64,000 nucleotides of DNA. Source: Ampelocalamus luodianensis. Lineage: Eukaryota; Streptophyta; Magnoliopsida; Poales; Poaceae. Below, piece after piece: positions 1 through 10,963 of the stretch. Position 1 is the stretch's first letter; each line of letters begins with the position of its first letter. The notes under the pieces were generated by a model. That model had not been told where the DNA came from. It saw only the letters and a list, made by a program, of their open reading frames with translations, and ran no database searches. The position numbers and the translations under genes were made by a program. The stretch lies in NCBI GenBank assembly GCA_036346255.1, contig CM070628.1:1875840-1939839 (forward strand), written 5' to 3'.

Positions 1-1066
1 GCGAGGATGCATATTTTTGTTTTGAATGAATGCTCTTTGGTTGCGAGGATGCAAATTTTTGTTGTGAAATGAATGTCTTGCGATTTCTTGCGAATGAACG
101 CAGTTGTGATTCTTGCGATTTGCGAACGAACGCAGAACGAAGGAATGGATGCCGCTGCTCCTCGCGAGTCGGCTCGAGCCGCCCTCCTGGCTCGTGCTTA
201 GAACGAGCCGAGCCATCTGTTGAAACGAGCTTGACCGAGCTAGGCTCGAGCCGACTCAGATTGACTCGTTTCCAACCCTCTGCCAAACGAAAGCTCATCA
301 AAGCAAGCATACTTTCGCATATATGCCCGGGCAAAATAAGCTTAAATGCTTAATTCCTTTTACAAGTTCATCATCAGGTACGTCGAACACCTACTACCAC
401 ATTCAAAGCCTAGCTAAACTGCTTGTAGTACAGATCAACAAAAAAAGATGCAAAAGTAGTATGTTCTTGATTACTCCAAAGCGGCGATCTCTAAGAAGAC
501 CGCCACAGCCTCTGCCGCGGCGGTGGCGACGACGGCGGTGGTGACGTACTGCTTCGTGGCTTCCTTGGCCGCCACCAGCAACGACGCCGGTGGGCACCGA
601 GCTTATATACTAAGGGCCAGTGTAGGGACGGATCTACGGTGTATGGATCGTGAAGTGACACCGATGCTCTCCAGCTTAACACACATGATGCTCTTGAATA
701 CAAGCTCATGACCCTCTTATTATAAGCTATAAATTAGTGCTACCATCTTTTTGTCTCCATGATCGGCCCTACCACCGTGGTCGAGAAGCTCTCCATGCCC
801 ATCTGTTTCGTGCTCTTCCTCTTTGATCTCAAGAGCAGAGTTCGAAGCTGTGCGCTTGTACAAACGGGTTCAGGTGAGACGCAGCGTATTCATAGCTTGA
901 TTGGCACGGCATTGTGAAGTTTGCGTTATGCTGTCGCCGCTTCGTTTCTGACGCGGAAGCCGAGAACGTAAGGGGTTAGGACCCGACCTGCCTGTCGATT
1001 TGATGATAATCTGCAGTGCAGTCCGATGCTCTGCCGTTTGCTGTGAGGATACTGGCCGCATTTAGC
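1..1066. other. No gene recognised; short repeats
   Basis: No gene was recognised. Positions 1-90 carry two imperfect copies of a short segment beginning gcgaggatgcat/gcgaggatgcaa. Positions 160-260 carry repeated variants of the palindromic word gctcgagc, a pattern often seen near transposon ends. A minus-strand stretch around 480-600 is alanine-rich and coding-like, but I could not match it to a family. Confidence 0.4.
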
Positions 1067-1578
1067 GAGTTTTTGTTCTAAATGACATTTTTTCAGCCGG
1101 TATTTGCAAATGTGGTTCTGCTCGTGTGGTATTGCCAAATATGACAGTTCGGACGTGCCTCATGCCATCACGTATGCAATTCCGGTCACCCTAGTCCGAA
1201 ATCAATATCGTCCGCACATCCACTGCCCGAACAGATGATGTGCCGACATGTGTGTCGTCCGCACGCCCACCGTCCGAACAAGTCTTGTCCGTATGCCCCC
1301 CAACACGGCTTGTTCGGGGCAGGGAGCGTGCGAGCACGGTTTGTCCGAACGATGGGCGTGCGGATAAGATTTGTCCGGACGGTGGGCATACGGACGATAC
1401 ACGTGTCGACACCGCCTGTTCGGGCGGTGCGGACGACATTGATTCTAGGCTAAGGGCGATCAGAATTTCACACGTGACGGCGTGAGACACATCCGGACAG
1501 CTATTTTTGGCAACACAACACAAGAGACGCTACTTCCGTCGAAAACTCGTGCAACAGTGCAATTCAGGGGGAAAACTC
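1067..1578. mobile_element. Mutator-like MITE with internal GC palindromes
   Basis: The 512-bp element begins gagttttt and ends aaaactc. Subterminal arms pair over about 90 bases: 1131-1220 matches the reverse complement of about 1420-1527. The flanks are gcatttagc (1058-1066) and gtatttagt (1579-1587), a 9-bp duplication matching at 7 of 9 positions, as expected for an old Mutator-type insertion. The interior is a run of variants of ccgcacgcccaccgtccg and its complement, so the short open frames on both strands here are by-products of palindromes and not genes. It resembles the elements at 20254-23215 and 36179-36479 in having 9-bp duplications and internal palindromes. Confidence 0.6.
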
Positions 1579-3211
1579 GTATTTAGTTAGCGCCAGCCGT
1601 CAGACGAGGCCTCCTCCGTATTTTCTCCTTGCGTGCGTTTGGATCTGGATTAATTCCTGCGGCACGAGCAGTCCTAATCCCAGATTTCGCCTTACAGTCT
1701 TGCACGGCCCAGCCCGCGCGGCCACCCTCAGCTCCGCACGCACGCAGCCCACCGAACTCACATCCACCAGAGCTTACAGCTGCATTCCGACGGCCCAGCC
1801 CGAAGCGCCGTCCGCTCTCAGATTCGGTGGATGAATTACGCGGCCCGTCTGATGCCGACGCGCCGCGGCTGCTGGTCCGCACGCCCATACAATGCGCGCC
1901 TGCAGACGCACCAATCGCCACCACGAAGCCCATCAATCCGCCGCCCGCGATTACCGTGGCCGAAATCCTGGAGAATCCTGCCCTCTTTCTCGGCCCACCA
2001 GTTAGTTCTCCACCGCGCCTCGTTCCTCTTACATCAGCCTATTTTTCATCTCTTTTTTCTTGTGCGAGAAAGCGTATTCTGATCTTGGGGTGATTCTTTA
2101 TACATCACCTAATAACTTTGGATCTTCAGGTGTTTCACTGATATATAAGTTATAGATCTACATGTTAGCCTCATATTGGCTATTATATTATGAATTATAT
2201 AGTTATTTAATGGTATATTGTAGAGTTTCTATTTCATCTTGGTACTGCTGCTACTTGCTACACACTTCTTTTGAGTGGACCATGCTTTAAAACTCCTTCT
2301 GAAACCACGAGTCAAACCGGTTTTTCCGTCTTGTTTTTAGTGTACGTACATTGGGGGTAGTGGCCAACTCGCAACATCACTGCACGTAATGCCGATAACA
2401 CTGCAGGCTAGATACATTACCCTCTCCGTTTCAGATAAGAATTAAGATAACAATTAGTAGTACTAGGCACAGAATGCTTCGACAGTTCAACGGCACAAAA
2501 GCAACCTCCGAACCTCCCAGAGACGAAAAATCACTTGCGGAACCCATTCTTTTCAAGAAAAATGCATCGATGCCTTCCGCAAAAGAGATGCATGACATGA
2601 TAAGAAACAGAGATTTTAGTCGTCTATATTTACACGCATCCTGTTCTGGGAAATGACGAAACCAAGAATAAAATGAGAAGGTTCTCATAGGATCATATTC
2701 TTCTTTTACCTCTAGACCCAATCTGTCAATGGATAGAAGTGCTACGAGGGTACTCAAGGTCCGACCGACGGTAGGAGGTGCTCTCGCCCCGGCTGCCCCT
2801 GTTGGTCCGCTTCTGGGTGCAAATAGAAGTATGGTAAGACGGCCAAAATCAAGCGGTGGCAAAGTTAGATTATCCTAGGGTCTAAGAACGCTTAGGACAG
2901 GACAAAGCCAGATAGAACAGTAAAATAATTCTGAAAATTGCTAGGCGTTTCCTCCTTCGCCGAACATGTCGTGCTCGAAATCATCTACGGAGTACAGCTT
3001 ACATTAGATTAGACTGGTCAGGCGATGTGCAACGTGAGTTCACATTCAAATCTCTTCACTTTCTTTTCGTTCTATAGTCGTCCTTGGATCACGTAAAGGA
3101 TAAATTCGGACGAAACCTGCCTAATTTTCACTTTGCTTCGTTGCTTGCTTGAGCACGAAATTTATACGAGTATACAACAGAGTAGTAATAGACAACAATC
3201 CAACCACGTAT
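1579..3211. other. Unassigned region
   Basis: No gene was recognised with confidence. The segment 1600-2000 is GC-rich and proline-rich in several frames, then changes sharply to AT-rich sequence. Positions 2431-2862 stay open on the minus strand (143 codons), while 2474-2656 is also open on the plus strand. The plus-strand frame around 2700-2876 also looks protein-like. I could not identify any product. An organellar insertion is possible but not shown. Confidence 0.3.
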
Positions 3212-4235
3212 TGCTGATGTTGCTGTCTCTATCTCACCAAATCTAATCCTCACACAGCGCTAATAAAGTATAAGTCGTTGACGCAACGGTATGGCAAAAA
3301 ATTCTTTTAGCTCACCATCTTTTGAACGATGTACATGTTGTATTCGTCTTACTTTCTTAAAAAAAAGGGGGTCTTGAGTTAGCTTCTGGGAATCTCTCTA
3401 GACACGTTACTTAGTGTTGGAAATATAGACAATATTTTAATTCTAGATTTAATTATGAGGCAAAGATTATATAAAACTAGGGATGTATAAAGCAATATTA
3501 ACAACATGCAGCTCATTGCATTTCTAAACAAACACAATAAAAAGACTATAACAGAGTAATTTGGTCGCATAACCAACTTACAATCGAGCGTGATGAAGAA
3601 CAGAAAACAGTGTAGACTCGAAGCAGTGTAGAACGTGGATGGAGCAGCGTAGGCTCAAAGCAGTGCATAACGCTGATGTTGCTGTCGCTATCTCACCGAT
3701 TCTAATCCTCACACAGCGCTAATAAAGTATAAGTTGTCGACGCAACGGTATGTCAAAAATTCCTTTAGCTCACCATCTTTTGAACGATGTACATGTTGTA
3801 TTCGTTTTACTAAAAAAAAATCTGAGTTAACTTCTGGGAATCTCTCTAAACACACGTTACTTAGTTTTAGAAATATGGACAATATTTTAATTTTAGATTT
3901 TATTACGATGCAAAGATCATATAAAACTAGACATGCATAAAGCAATATTGACAACTCATTGCACTTCTGGACAGCACATCTGCGAGACCGCTCGTTGTGC
4001 TGCTTCATCTACATTTTGCACTGCTTAGAGTCTACGCTACTTCGTGTTCTTCATCACGTCCGACTGTACATTGATTGTGTGACCAAACTATCCTATTATA
4101 ATCCTTTTATTGTATATGTTTAGAAGTGCAATAAGTTGCTTGTTAGTATTGCTTTATGCATCACTATTTTATGTGATTTTTGTCTCATAATAAAATTTAG
4201 AATTAAAATATTGTACATATTTTCAACACTAGTTC
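3212..4235. repeat. Folded-back repeat with a tandem duplication
   Basis: A unit starting near tgctgatgttgctgtc at 3212 recurs as a direct repeat at about 3671 (offset about 459), covering roughly 300 bp with moderate divergence. The unit plus the following bridge (3415-3665) then recurs in inverted orientation at about 3985-4232. For example, the reverse complement of 4070-4232 matches 3415-3560, and the reverse complement of 3985-4100 matches 3545-3665. The result is a long imperfect foldback with a duplicated arm, typical of a rearranged non-autonomous DNA transposon. No coding capacity was seen. Confidence 0.65.
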
Positions 4236-4250
4236 TACGAACGAAATAAC

Positions 4251-4422
4251 AAAAATGATACCCCTACCGTACTATTTTGCCACAGAACCAATATTCCGCG
4301 CACCCAGACCACGACAGGATGACGTGCCAGTGCACAGGCCCACTCGGCAGCCATCCTGTCGCGGTCTAGATGCGCGGAATATCGGTTCCGCAGCAAAATA
4401 CTATGATAGGAGTGCCATTTTT
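4251..4422. repeat. Near-complete hairpin (foldback MITE-like)
   Basis: The left arm (4251-4325) and the reverse complement of the right arm (about 4345-4422) align along almost their full length, sharing words such as atattccgcgca, gaccgcgacaggatg and tattttgc. Only about 20 bases remain as a loop. The transcript would form one long hairpin, as foldback MITEs and young miRNA precursors do. No target duplication was defined. Confidence 0.65.
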
Positions 4423-5309
4423 TTTTTGTTGAGTACTAGTTTTGTTTTTTTCGTTTCAAAAGGAGGCCATTTTTTTTTCATCCAAAGACTCTGTCAAAGA
4501 TGCCCCATTCTTCTTCTAAACACGTCACATTCGCATGAACAATTCAACCGTTGTTGGCTACATAGCCTAGTGTCGGACTGACCAATCTTCTTGTAACTGA
4601 CTATATTTTAGTAACAACTATGACTGTTCATACCTACCAACTTTCAATTAATCAACTATAAACGTTCTGTCGTAAGTATATGCAATATACTAACGATAAG
4701 CTACGGTCTGCGAAGAAGCTTCACTACTAGTCCAACCATTTCACTTTAGATCGGGAAGGTGAGCAATCTAAACCAAAGGTATTATTAATCTAACAACGTT
4801 GGTAATCAAGTCCAAACACACTTGCTACGACGTCGTCGCATACGAGCGTCTCAGCGACTGAAAAGAACAAAACACCGTCTTTTTTGGACGATTCACGCTA
4901 AAAAAGCCTCGAGTCCAAGGCGCCTCAACTCTCAACGACTGCTGGCCTGGCAGCATGCGAGATCCTGGTTGAAACATAAATGCACGTCGCGTTTTCACGC
5001 ACCAACCGTTCTCTTTTCTCAAGATGTGCAAAAGCTTGTAACCAAACAAACAAAACCAAACCCTCGTAAAGGAGGGGTTACAGACTAAACGCGACGATTA
5101 TGCTAAGCACTCAATCGACTGCCTAACAGAATGGCGCAACGACAAAACGACCACAACAAGAACGACGGAAAACTATAAAACAGAGAAAGCGATAGACAAA
5201 ACAACTACTCCTAAGTGCCCGCGTCCAGATCGTGCGCTGTCATACGCCAACTCTGATGCACCAACCGTTCTCGAGTCCCATCATGCAGCAACAAAAACCC
5301 TTTCTCAAC
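4423..5309. other. Unassigned intergenic sequence
   Basis: AT-rich sequence with no recognised gene. A 12-base word, gcaccaaccgtt, occurs at about 5003 and 5258, close to the 3' end of the LINE that follows on the minus strand. Confidence 0.35.
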
Positions 5310-5754
5310 ACCTTTCATTTTTGAACGTGTAGGCGAAAGATTTGCCTACCGCATTCGTTAAGGAGAAGAGAGTTTAGGTCGCACAGGTTTTATGAACAAA
5401 AGGTTGAGATCCAGATAAAACCAAAAACCGAAATTTAAGGTCTCCGTATAATGGATTGTAGGCACACTGCACCCGTAAGGCATCACGCTCTCGCCTCGTC
5501 TTCTATTTTTAGAAGTAGGATTTGTGGCATGATGCTTCTGTTTTTGAAAACTCTCTCATTTCGCTCATTCCATTTTTCCCATGTAACTAGGAGTAGCAAT
5601 CTTGCAATGGTCTTTCTCTGCGCCCCCATTGCATTAAGGCCTGTGTCCCACTATTGGTTGGTTGTGACCGGCCTCGCCCTTTGTGATGGCTGAAGACTCA
5701 TCAGGTCTAACCAATTGGAGACCATGTTCCATATGTGTGTGGAATACCTGCAAG
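5310..5754 (-). pseudogene. LINE (L1-type) ORF2 C-terminus and 3' end, distal part
   Basis: Read on the minus strand, this continues the LINE frame that is broken off at 8054. It gives a CRYSTHIWNMVSNWLDL stretch and then a WEKWNERNERVF-like segment, as found directly after the reverse-transcriptase zinc-binding (zf-RVT) domain of plant L1 elements. In-frame stops and shifts are present. The 3' end near 5310 has the gaatgcggtaggcaaatctttcgcc type of sequence common at plant LINE tails. The LTR at 5755-8053 separates this from the upstream LINE segment. It is inactive. Confidence 0.7.
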
Positions 5755-8053
5755 TGGCTCGCCGCCACCGGCCGAGCCCGCCGCCGCCGCCCTTTCCTTC
5801 CCCTTCCCGCCGGCCGCCGCGCTCCTCTCTCTCTTTCTCTCGCCGAGCCGCCTCGCCCTCCTTTTCTTCCACCGAGCAAAGCCGCGCTGTGGGCGCGCCG
5901 CGCGCAGTGGGGTGCGCCGCGCGCAAGACGTTGATTCGGCCCGTGCCGTGGGCCGGGCCGATTTCGTGTATTTGGGCCGCGCCGGTTTTTCTTTTTTGCT
6001 GGTTTTTCTTTTCCTTTTTCTATTTTAATTTAAAAGTGAGACTTCAAAAATAAATAACTCCCCCATTTCAACTCCAAAAATTGTAAAATAAATTTCTAAA
6101 AATTTCTAAAATCAAGATCTTGCTAATGACATAGGTCTTGTTCCATTTGGAGTTCATTTGTGTATTCTTGTGTATTTAATTGCTCTCGTTGCTTGTCGTT
6201 TATTTTGTCGGTACTTCGCCCGCGTAGATTTCGGAGACGCCGGAGACCTCCACGTCGATCAAGGACAAGACTACTCGGACTCTCTCCCCTACAACCAAGG
6301 CGAGTCAATACTTTGATCATATTGAGCCTACATTTTATGTAAATTATATTCTTTTAAAATAGCAAATTGCATGCTTTAATTCTTTAAACAAATGTATGTT
6401 AAAACTTAAGGTAGTTAATTACCCATTTGTTGAATGATTAATTATTATGTCATCCTTGACAACTTGAATCCCTTAACCATTGTCACCCTAGTAACTATAT
6501 GGTAATACTAGCTATAGGTTGTACTTAAGCGACATGCTAGCCTTGCTTAAGTAGGGACATTAAACCGTCCCAATCATCATCCTTTCAAATATAAAATGAT
6601 TTGGCGACCATTACGGGTAAATGGTGAGATGGTTGAATTGTTGCGCTTTTGCTTCTCAAAACCCTAAAATTGCTATTACCATATCCGGGTGGATGGAGAG
6701 GTGGATGGTATGACAATGGGTGCTAATGTAGCCCACGGAATGTCATTTTGTGGATGGGATGTGGAATGAACCGCCTGAGATAACTCCTAAGGACTTCATC
6801 TTGTCACGACCTCCGTGTAAAACAGTACAACCACAAGTCTGCGACAAATCGCGACTTGGCTTAGTAAATTTATCGAATCACGAAAGTCATCTCACTGGTG
6901 GATAAATGGCGCGCGCAAGCTTGCGGTACATCCACTTGACGGGGACACCGATAAAGGTGAAGTTGCCAACGTCGTGCGGTACATCCGGTATTTGCGTTAC
7001 AACATCCTCGCGAACGTATGGGCGTAACCCCATTTGGGTGAGATGATGGAAAGGACGAGGTAGTTGAAAAGTTATTGTGACAACCTCTCGACTACACGAC
7101 TACGAATCGTGTAGGGCAACGAGTTAATTGTCTTTTGTGGGTAAAGTGTACAATCTCGCAGAGTTATAAACTGTTTAAACAATAGTGCCTACGGTCAAAG
7201 GCGGACATGGGAACTTAACTTGAGTTAGTTCTATTTCAAAACCTTGTGGGTGGTATGAAATTGTGGCGGCTCTCCTAGCCACGAGATTGGATTTTCCACG
7301 AGTTTTGGACTCGGCGGTTAATAATTGAGGTAGCTCCAATCAAAATAAACATCGTAGAGTTTAGAAGGAGGATTCTCTACGATACCAAATATTGCACAAT
7401 TACTCTCTTTAACTAAAATGAAATTTGTTAAAAATGCTAAGTGCTAGGAATTTGTACTTATGATATTTAAAAGTATTGCTTTCGCAAATAAAAGAACCGA
7501 GCCATCCTTGTAAGCCTTGCATGTATATTATTGCATTGTGTATTGGCTCGCGAGCACGGAAGTTGTGCTCATTCTCGCTCTCCCCCCAAACCCTTCAGAT
7601 GACGCTGATGAAGGAGACTATGCTTACTACGAGAATCCAGAAGTCGATGGGCAAGGAAACGATGAAGAGTAGTCTAGGATCTGTAGTCTAGGCCTCGACG
7701 CAGTCTAAGTTGACTCGTTGGTACTTGCGTACAACCGATATTATCCGGGTCCTTGGATAATATCAGTCGTACACAGGTTGCCCCAGTCGCTTGCCTGTGA
7801 AGAGATGAGCTCTACCCTTTTGCTTCCGCTACCGTATTCGGTGTTGTGTATTGTAATCAATTTGGCCCGATCGGTCCCTGTTGTAAAACTCGACCCGACG
7901 TGGTCTATGTCACTCTGTTGATTGTAATAATGATACTTTAGTTCACGCCATGTATGAATGATTCAGCAAGGTATCTGTGAGTGCTATCTACTGATCCAGG
8001 GGATAACACGGTATTTTCACAGAGGATTCGGGTCAGAAAATCCGGGTCCGACA
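5755..8053 (+). repeat. Shortened solo LTR of the Tekay-like family (copy 1)
   Basis: From about 6030 to 8053 the sequence matches the LTRs at 45049-47918, 53911-56603 and 56604-59378, and it is closest to the last. It starts with TG and ends in the family terminus tccgaca. About 460 bp of the GC-rich 5' part is missing compared with copy 4. No internal region or second LTR lies beside it, so it is a solo LTR, perhaps deleted at its 5' side. It sits in the minus-strand LINE frame. The duplication is unclear: left flank gcaag, right flank agata, with caag shared if the terminus has drifted. It contains the two putative exons described at 6228 and 7599. Confidence 0.75.
6228..7672 (+). other. 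Putative split small ORF inside LTR copy 1
   Basis: Two blocks, 6228-6299 (72 nt) and 7599-7672 (74 nt), join to one frame ending in TAG that would encode about 47 residues, rich in D and E and including GDYAYYE and DGQG. The first block is preceded by cgcgtag and followed by GCGAGT (a GC-type donor). The second is preceded by the pyrimidine tract cccttcag. The implied GC-AG intron is 1299 bp. The equivalent blocks in LTR copy 4 have exactly the same lengths and stay in frame. No start codon has been placed, and transcription and splicing are inference only. Confidence 0.35.
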
Positions 8054-8400
8054 AGATATGTGTCACCGTTTCCGGGAGTTGGTGGCAAAGGACGCAGATA
8101 CCACTGTTTGGCCAACCACGGCGCTGCAGCTAGTCCGAAGTCCAAAGTCTATTCTGGATCGCTAGCCAACCGAAGAACTTATATTTTGGAGGCATCCAAG
8201 TTTTCCATATTTTGAGTGAAAGTCTGTCTTACTTGAGCCTAGAAATTGGGCCTTGTAAGCCGAGGCCAACGAGTATGTACATTTGACGTGAGTTTCCAGG
8301 ATATTTGATCCTCAATTTCGGTTTGGAGTGTTGCCTCCTGTAGTTGCTCTTCTCAACACTTCAAACATGCTGATCTTTCAAGTCCCAGATCGAGTCACCT
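8054..8400 (-). pseudogene. LINE (L1-type) zf-RVT region, proximal part
   Basis: On the minus strand this encodes, with gaps, the zinc-binding region of a plant L1 reverse transcriptase. It shows an ISWKLTS segment, then WKTWMPPKYKFFGWLA, QNRLWTSD, RRGWPNSGICVLC and a degraded C...H motif before the frame is broken by the LTR at 8053. Stops and small shifts show it is dead. The 5' limit is not defined; recognisable sequence fades near 8400. Confidence 0.75.
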
Positions 8401-10115
8401 CAATCCGTCAATTTTTATCCAGCAATCAGATAAGGAGCATCTGAAACTTTGGATGTGAAGGGGGAAAACTTTGGTTTTTCTCGCAAGAAGTTGACACTCA
8501 TTAGTTCCAGCAATCGTTCATCCATGGTCGATCTCGACCGTCGATCGGTGTCATGATCAGACGGCTACTGGATGGAGCGTGCACATGTCACTGTAGTCTG
8601 TAGCCGCCTATAAATCTGCATCGAGATTCCAGATTCGATAGGCATGCACTAACTGAACCCAGCGTGATCATTAATTCATTAATTAAACAGAGCAGTGCAT
8701 CTGCCATGATTACTCTGCAGTTGTAAACTTGTACTGCAGAAAACTGTTGCAACTGCCGGCATCAAGATGTCGCAACATTGCATTTGAAAACTGGAGTTTG
8801 ACGAGTCTAGAGCCAGCTTGACGTCGTTGTTTAGCGGTTTAGGTATGCCTCTTGAGTCTTGACCTTTGACCTTGTTCCATAGCCCTGAATTCACTTCCAT
8901 CTTAATTAAAATGACATGCGTTCTAAAAAAAAGTCATCAACTCACACCAGGGTCCAGGAAGCTGCTCCGTTCTTGTTGCAAGTTCACTTTTTTAATCTAC
9001 TGAAACTCGAGATAGGCCTTGTGAAACATGAGGATGACATGCAAGGTGTTGGAGTGCTTCTGACCGTGCAACGTCAATGTGTAGTGTTAACAACTATGAT
9101 TACTGATTAGCACTTCAAAAAATTCCTTTTTGTGGACTTGCCTAACATAGAGATGTCGCAAAAAAATCAGATGTCTGAAGCAAAAAAAATACATGAAAAG
9201 TTCAACTTTTCAAAGAAATGAGCAGATAGTTACTGACCTAACTATGCAAGGTATACCTTCCAATCTACGACGCATCATGCTGGTGCTGCTGATTGCTGGA
9301 AGAGATAGGAACAGAACACGTATTTATGTTGAGTTCTCTTCTCTTTCTCAGTTCGGTGGTTCATGAACCACTGTTTCCCTCTAACCCTCTTGTCTCTACT
9401 ATAGCCAAATCCCATCATTGCCTTTTCTTTTCTGATCTTTTCTTCTTCTGTTGGAATATATGCGCATATTAAATCTCTCAGAAGAAAGAATAAAGGAATT
9501 GCCATTGTGTATACTCGAGGAGTGGAAGTCGTCCGGAGATGTCCTCAAGCAGGTCACTTGCTCGATTCCTGTCAATTGTCGTCGGCACATGAGATCATGA
9601 GATTCACTGCAACAGAAGGGAGGAAATGAATGTTGCAATGGTTTTTTTTTTTTTTTGAGAGAGAGATGTTGCAATGGTTTAGTTGCTTTAGAGTTATTTT
9701 AAGGTGCACCACTTGGCCCTCAGGAGGTAAGAGTTTGGGTGAATCCTAACCTTCCATTGTCTAAGGGTAGTTTAGGAAAAAAAAATTATTAACCCATTAT
9801 TGCAGGTTAGTGGGTCAAAGCTTAAAAAAGCAACACCATAAATGATTCCACTAATGATGCTAAGGAGTGATGCTACGCATGCAACCACAAAATTAAGTAC
9901 AAAACACTAGTATTCAAGATTAAGTATTTGAATCTGAAAGCTGTTGGCAGATTTTAAGTTTTATTGATTATGAATTTAAATGCGTAGTGAGGATGTAGAA
10001 AAAGCATGTAATACACTATCCCAACATTACTAAATATTTGTTTCCTTACATAATATGTGGTCAAAAAGTCTTTATTACCCTTGAATTTTAAGTGGTGACC
10101 TATTACCCCCTACAT
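8401..10115. other. Unassigned intergenic sequence
   Basis: No gene was recognised. There is a T-run at about 9640-9657 flanked by two copies of gttgcaatggttt. Short open frames on either strand lack any recognisable domain. Confidence 0.4.
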
Positions 10116-10123
10116 GTTAATAG

Positions 10124-10955
10124 CAGTGTTGTAAAATACGAAATACGGTTGTTGGACGGATAGGGTATCGCCAAGCGATTAATTGGAATACGGATGATTA
10201 ATCGGAATTATGCGGACAATTTGACGTTCTCACATATTTGATCGTAATGCTAGTTTCAGAGATATTTGAACACATTATATTGTCAATACTATCAAATAAA
10301 CTTATACCACCCTTTAATTGTACATGATAACTTCATTACTAACTCAAAAGATAACAAGATTGATCGGCGGACTATTATAGTTCTACACCAAAGTACGACT
10401 TGCAACGTGTTTAGATAATAGCTAGATTAAAATTATGCATTGTCACATAGACTAAGCTAACTTAACACACTGGCGAGATGACTACCAAAAGAATTAAGTT
10501 TGAAAATTAAATACACAAAATAACCCACCACCACGAGAGAATCAGTTACTCTGAATCATTGTCAAGCATAACATCACCACCAGACATTTTGGTCTCAGGC
10601 TCATCAGAAGCAAGGAAATCCTCTTCAGAGGCAACCAATTCTGTCACTTTCACTTTTATCAATTGCTAGTAGTGTAGATTTGGAACCACGACTGTACCAT
10701 GCTATGTGAGACAATCTTTGTATACGTTTTGCTGATTTCTTGTTGTAAAAAACAGTCGTGACGCCGATTAATCGTCTGTTTATGCGGATTATGCGGGGTA
10801 ATTATACGGAAACGGCCGACTAATTGGATAATGCGGCCGATTTGGCGTTCACAAGCGTTAACAATGCTCCGATTCATGTATACGTGACGGTTTGCCTGCC
10901 GACTCCAATTAAACGGCCGACTAATCGGCCATCACGACCGATTTTTACAACACTG
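10124..10955. mobile_element. Non-autonomous hAT element
   Basis: The 832-bp element has imperfect terminal inverted repeats: it starts cagtgttgtaaaatacg and ends in the complement of ccagtgttgtaaaaatcgg. An exact 8-bp duplication, gttaatag, lies at 10116-10123 and 10956-10963, the size expected for hAT. Subterminal copies of motifs such as cggccgactaat are probable transposase-binding sites. On the minus strand at about 10545-10660 a short acidic coding tail (VASEEDFLASDEPETKM, then a stop) looks like the C-terminal end of a former transposase or captured gene. No catalytic domain remains. Confidence 0.8.
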
Positions 10956-10963
10956 GTTAATAG

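Noticed and set aside
1186..1523. Overlapping arginine- and proline-rich ORFs on both strands
   Set aside because: They arise from repeated GC palindromes within a MITE; the same peptide pattern appears on both strands.
6123..6320. Minus-strand 65-codon ORF repeated in the LTR copies (also 54717-54914)
   Set aside because: It is the complement of the conserved LTR block that contains the first putative exon. The version in copy 4 differs in frame-sensitive ways and no motif is present.
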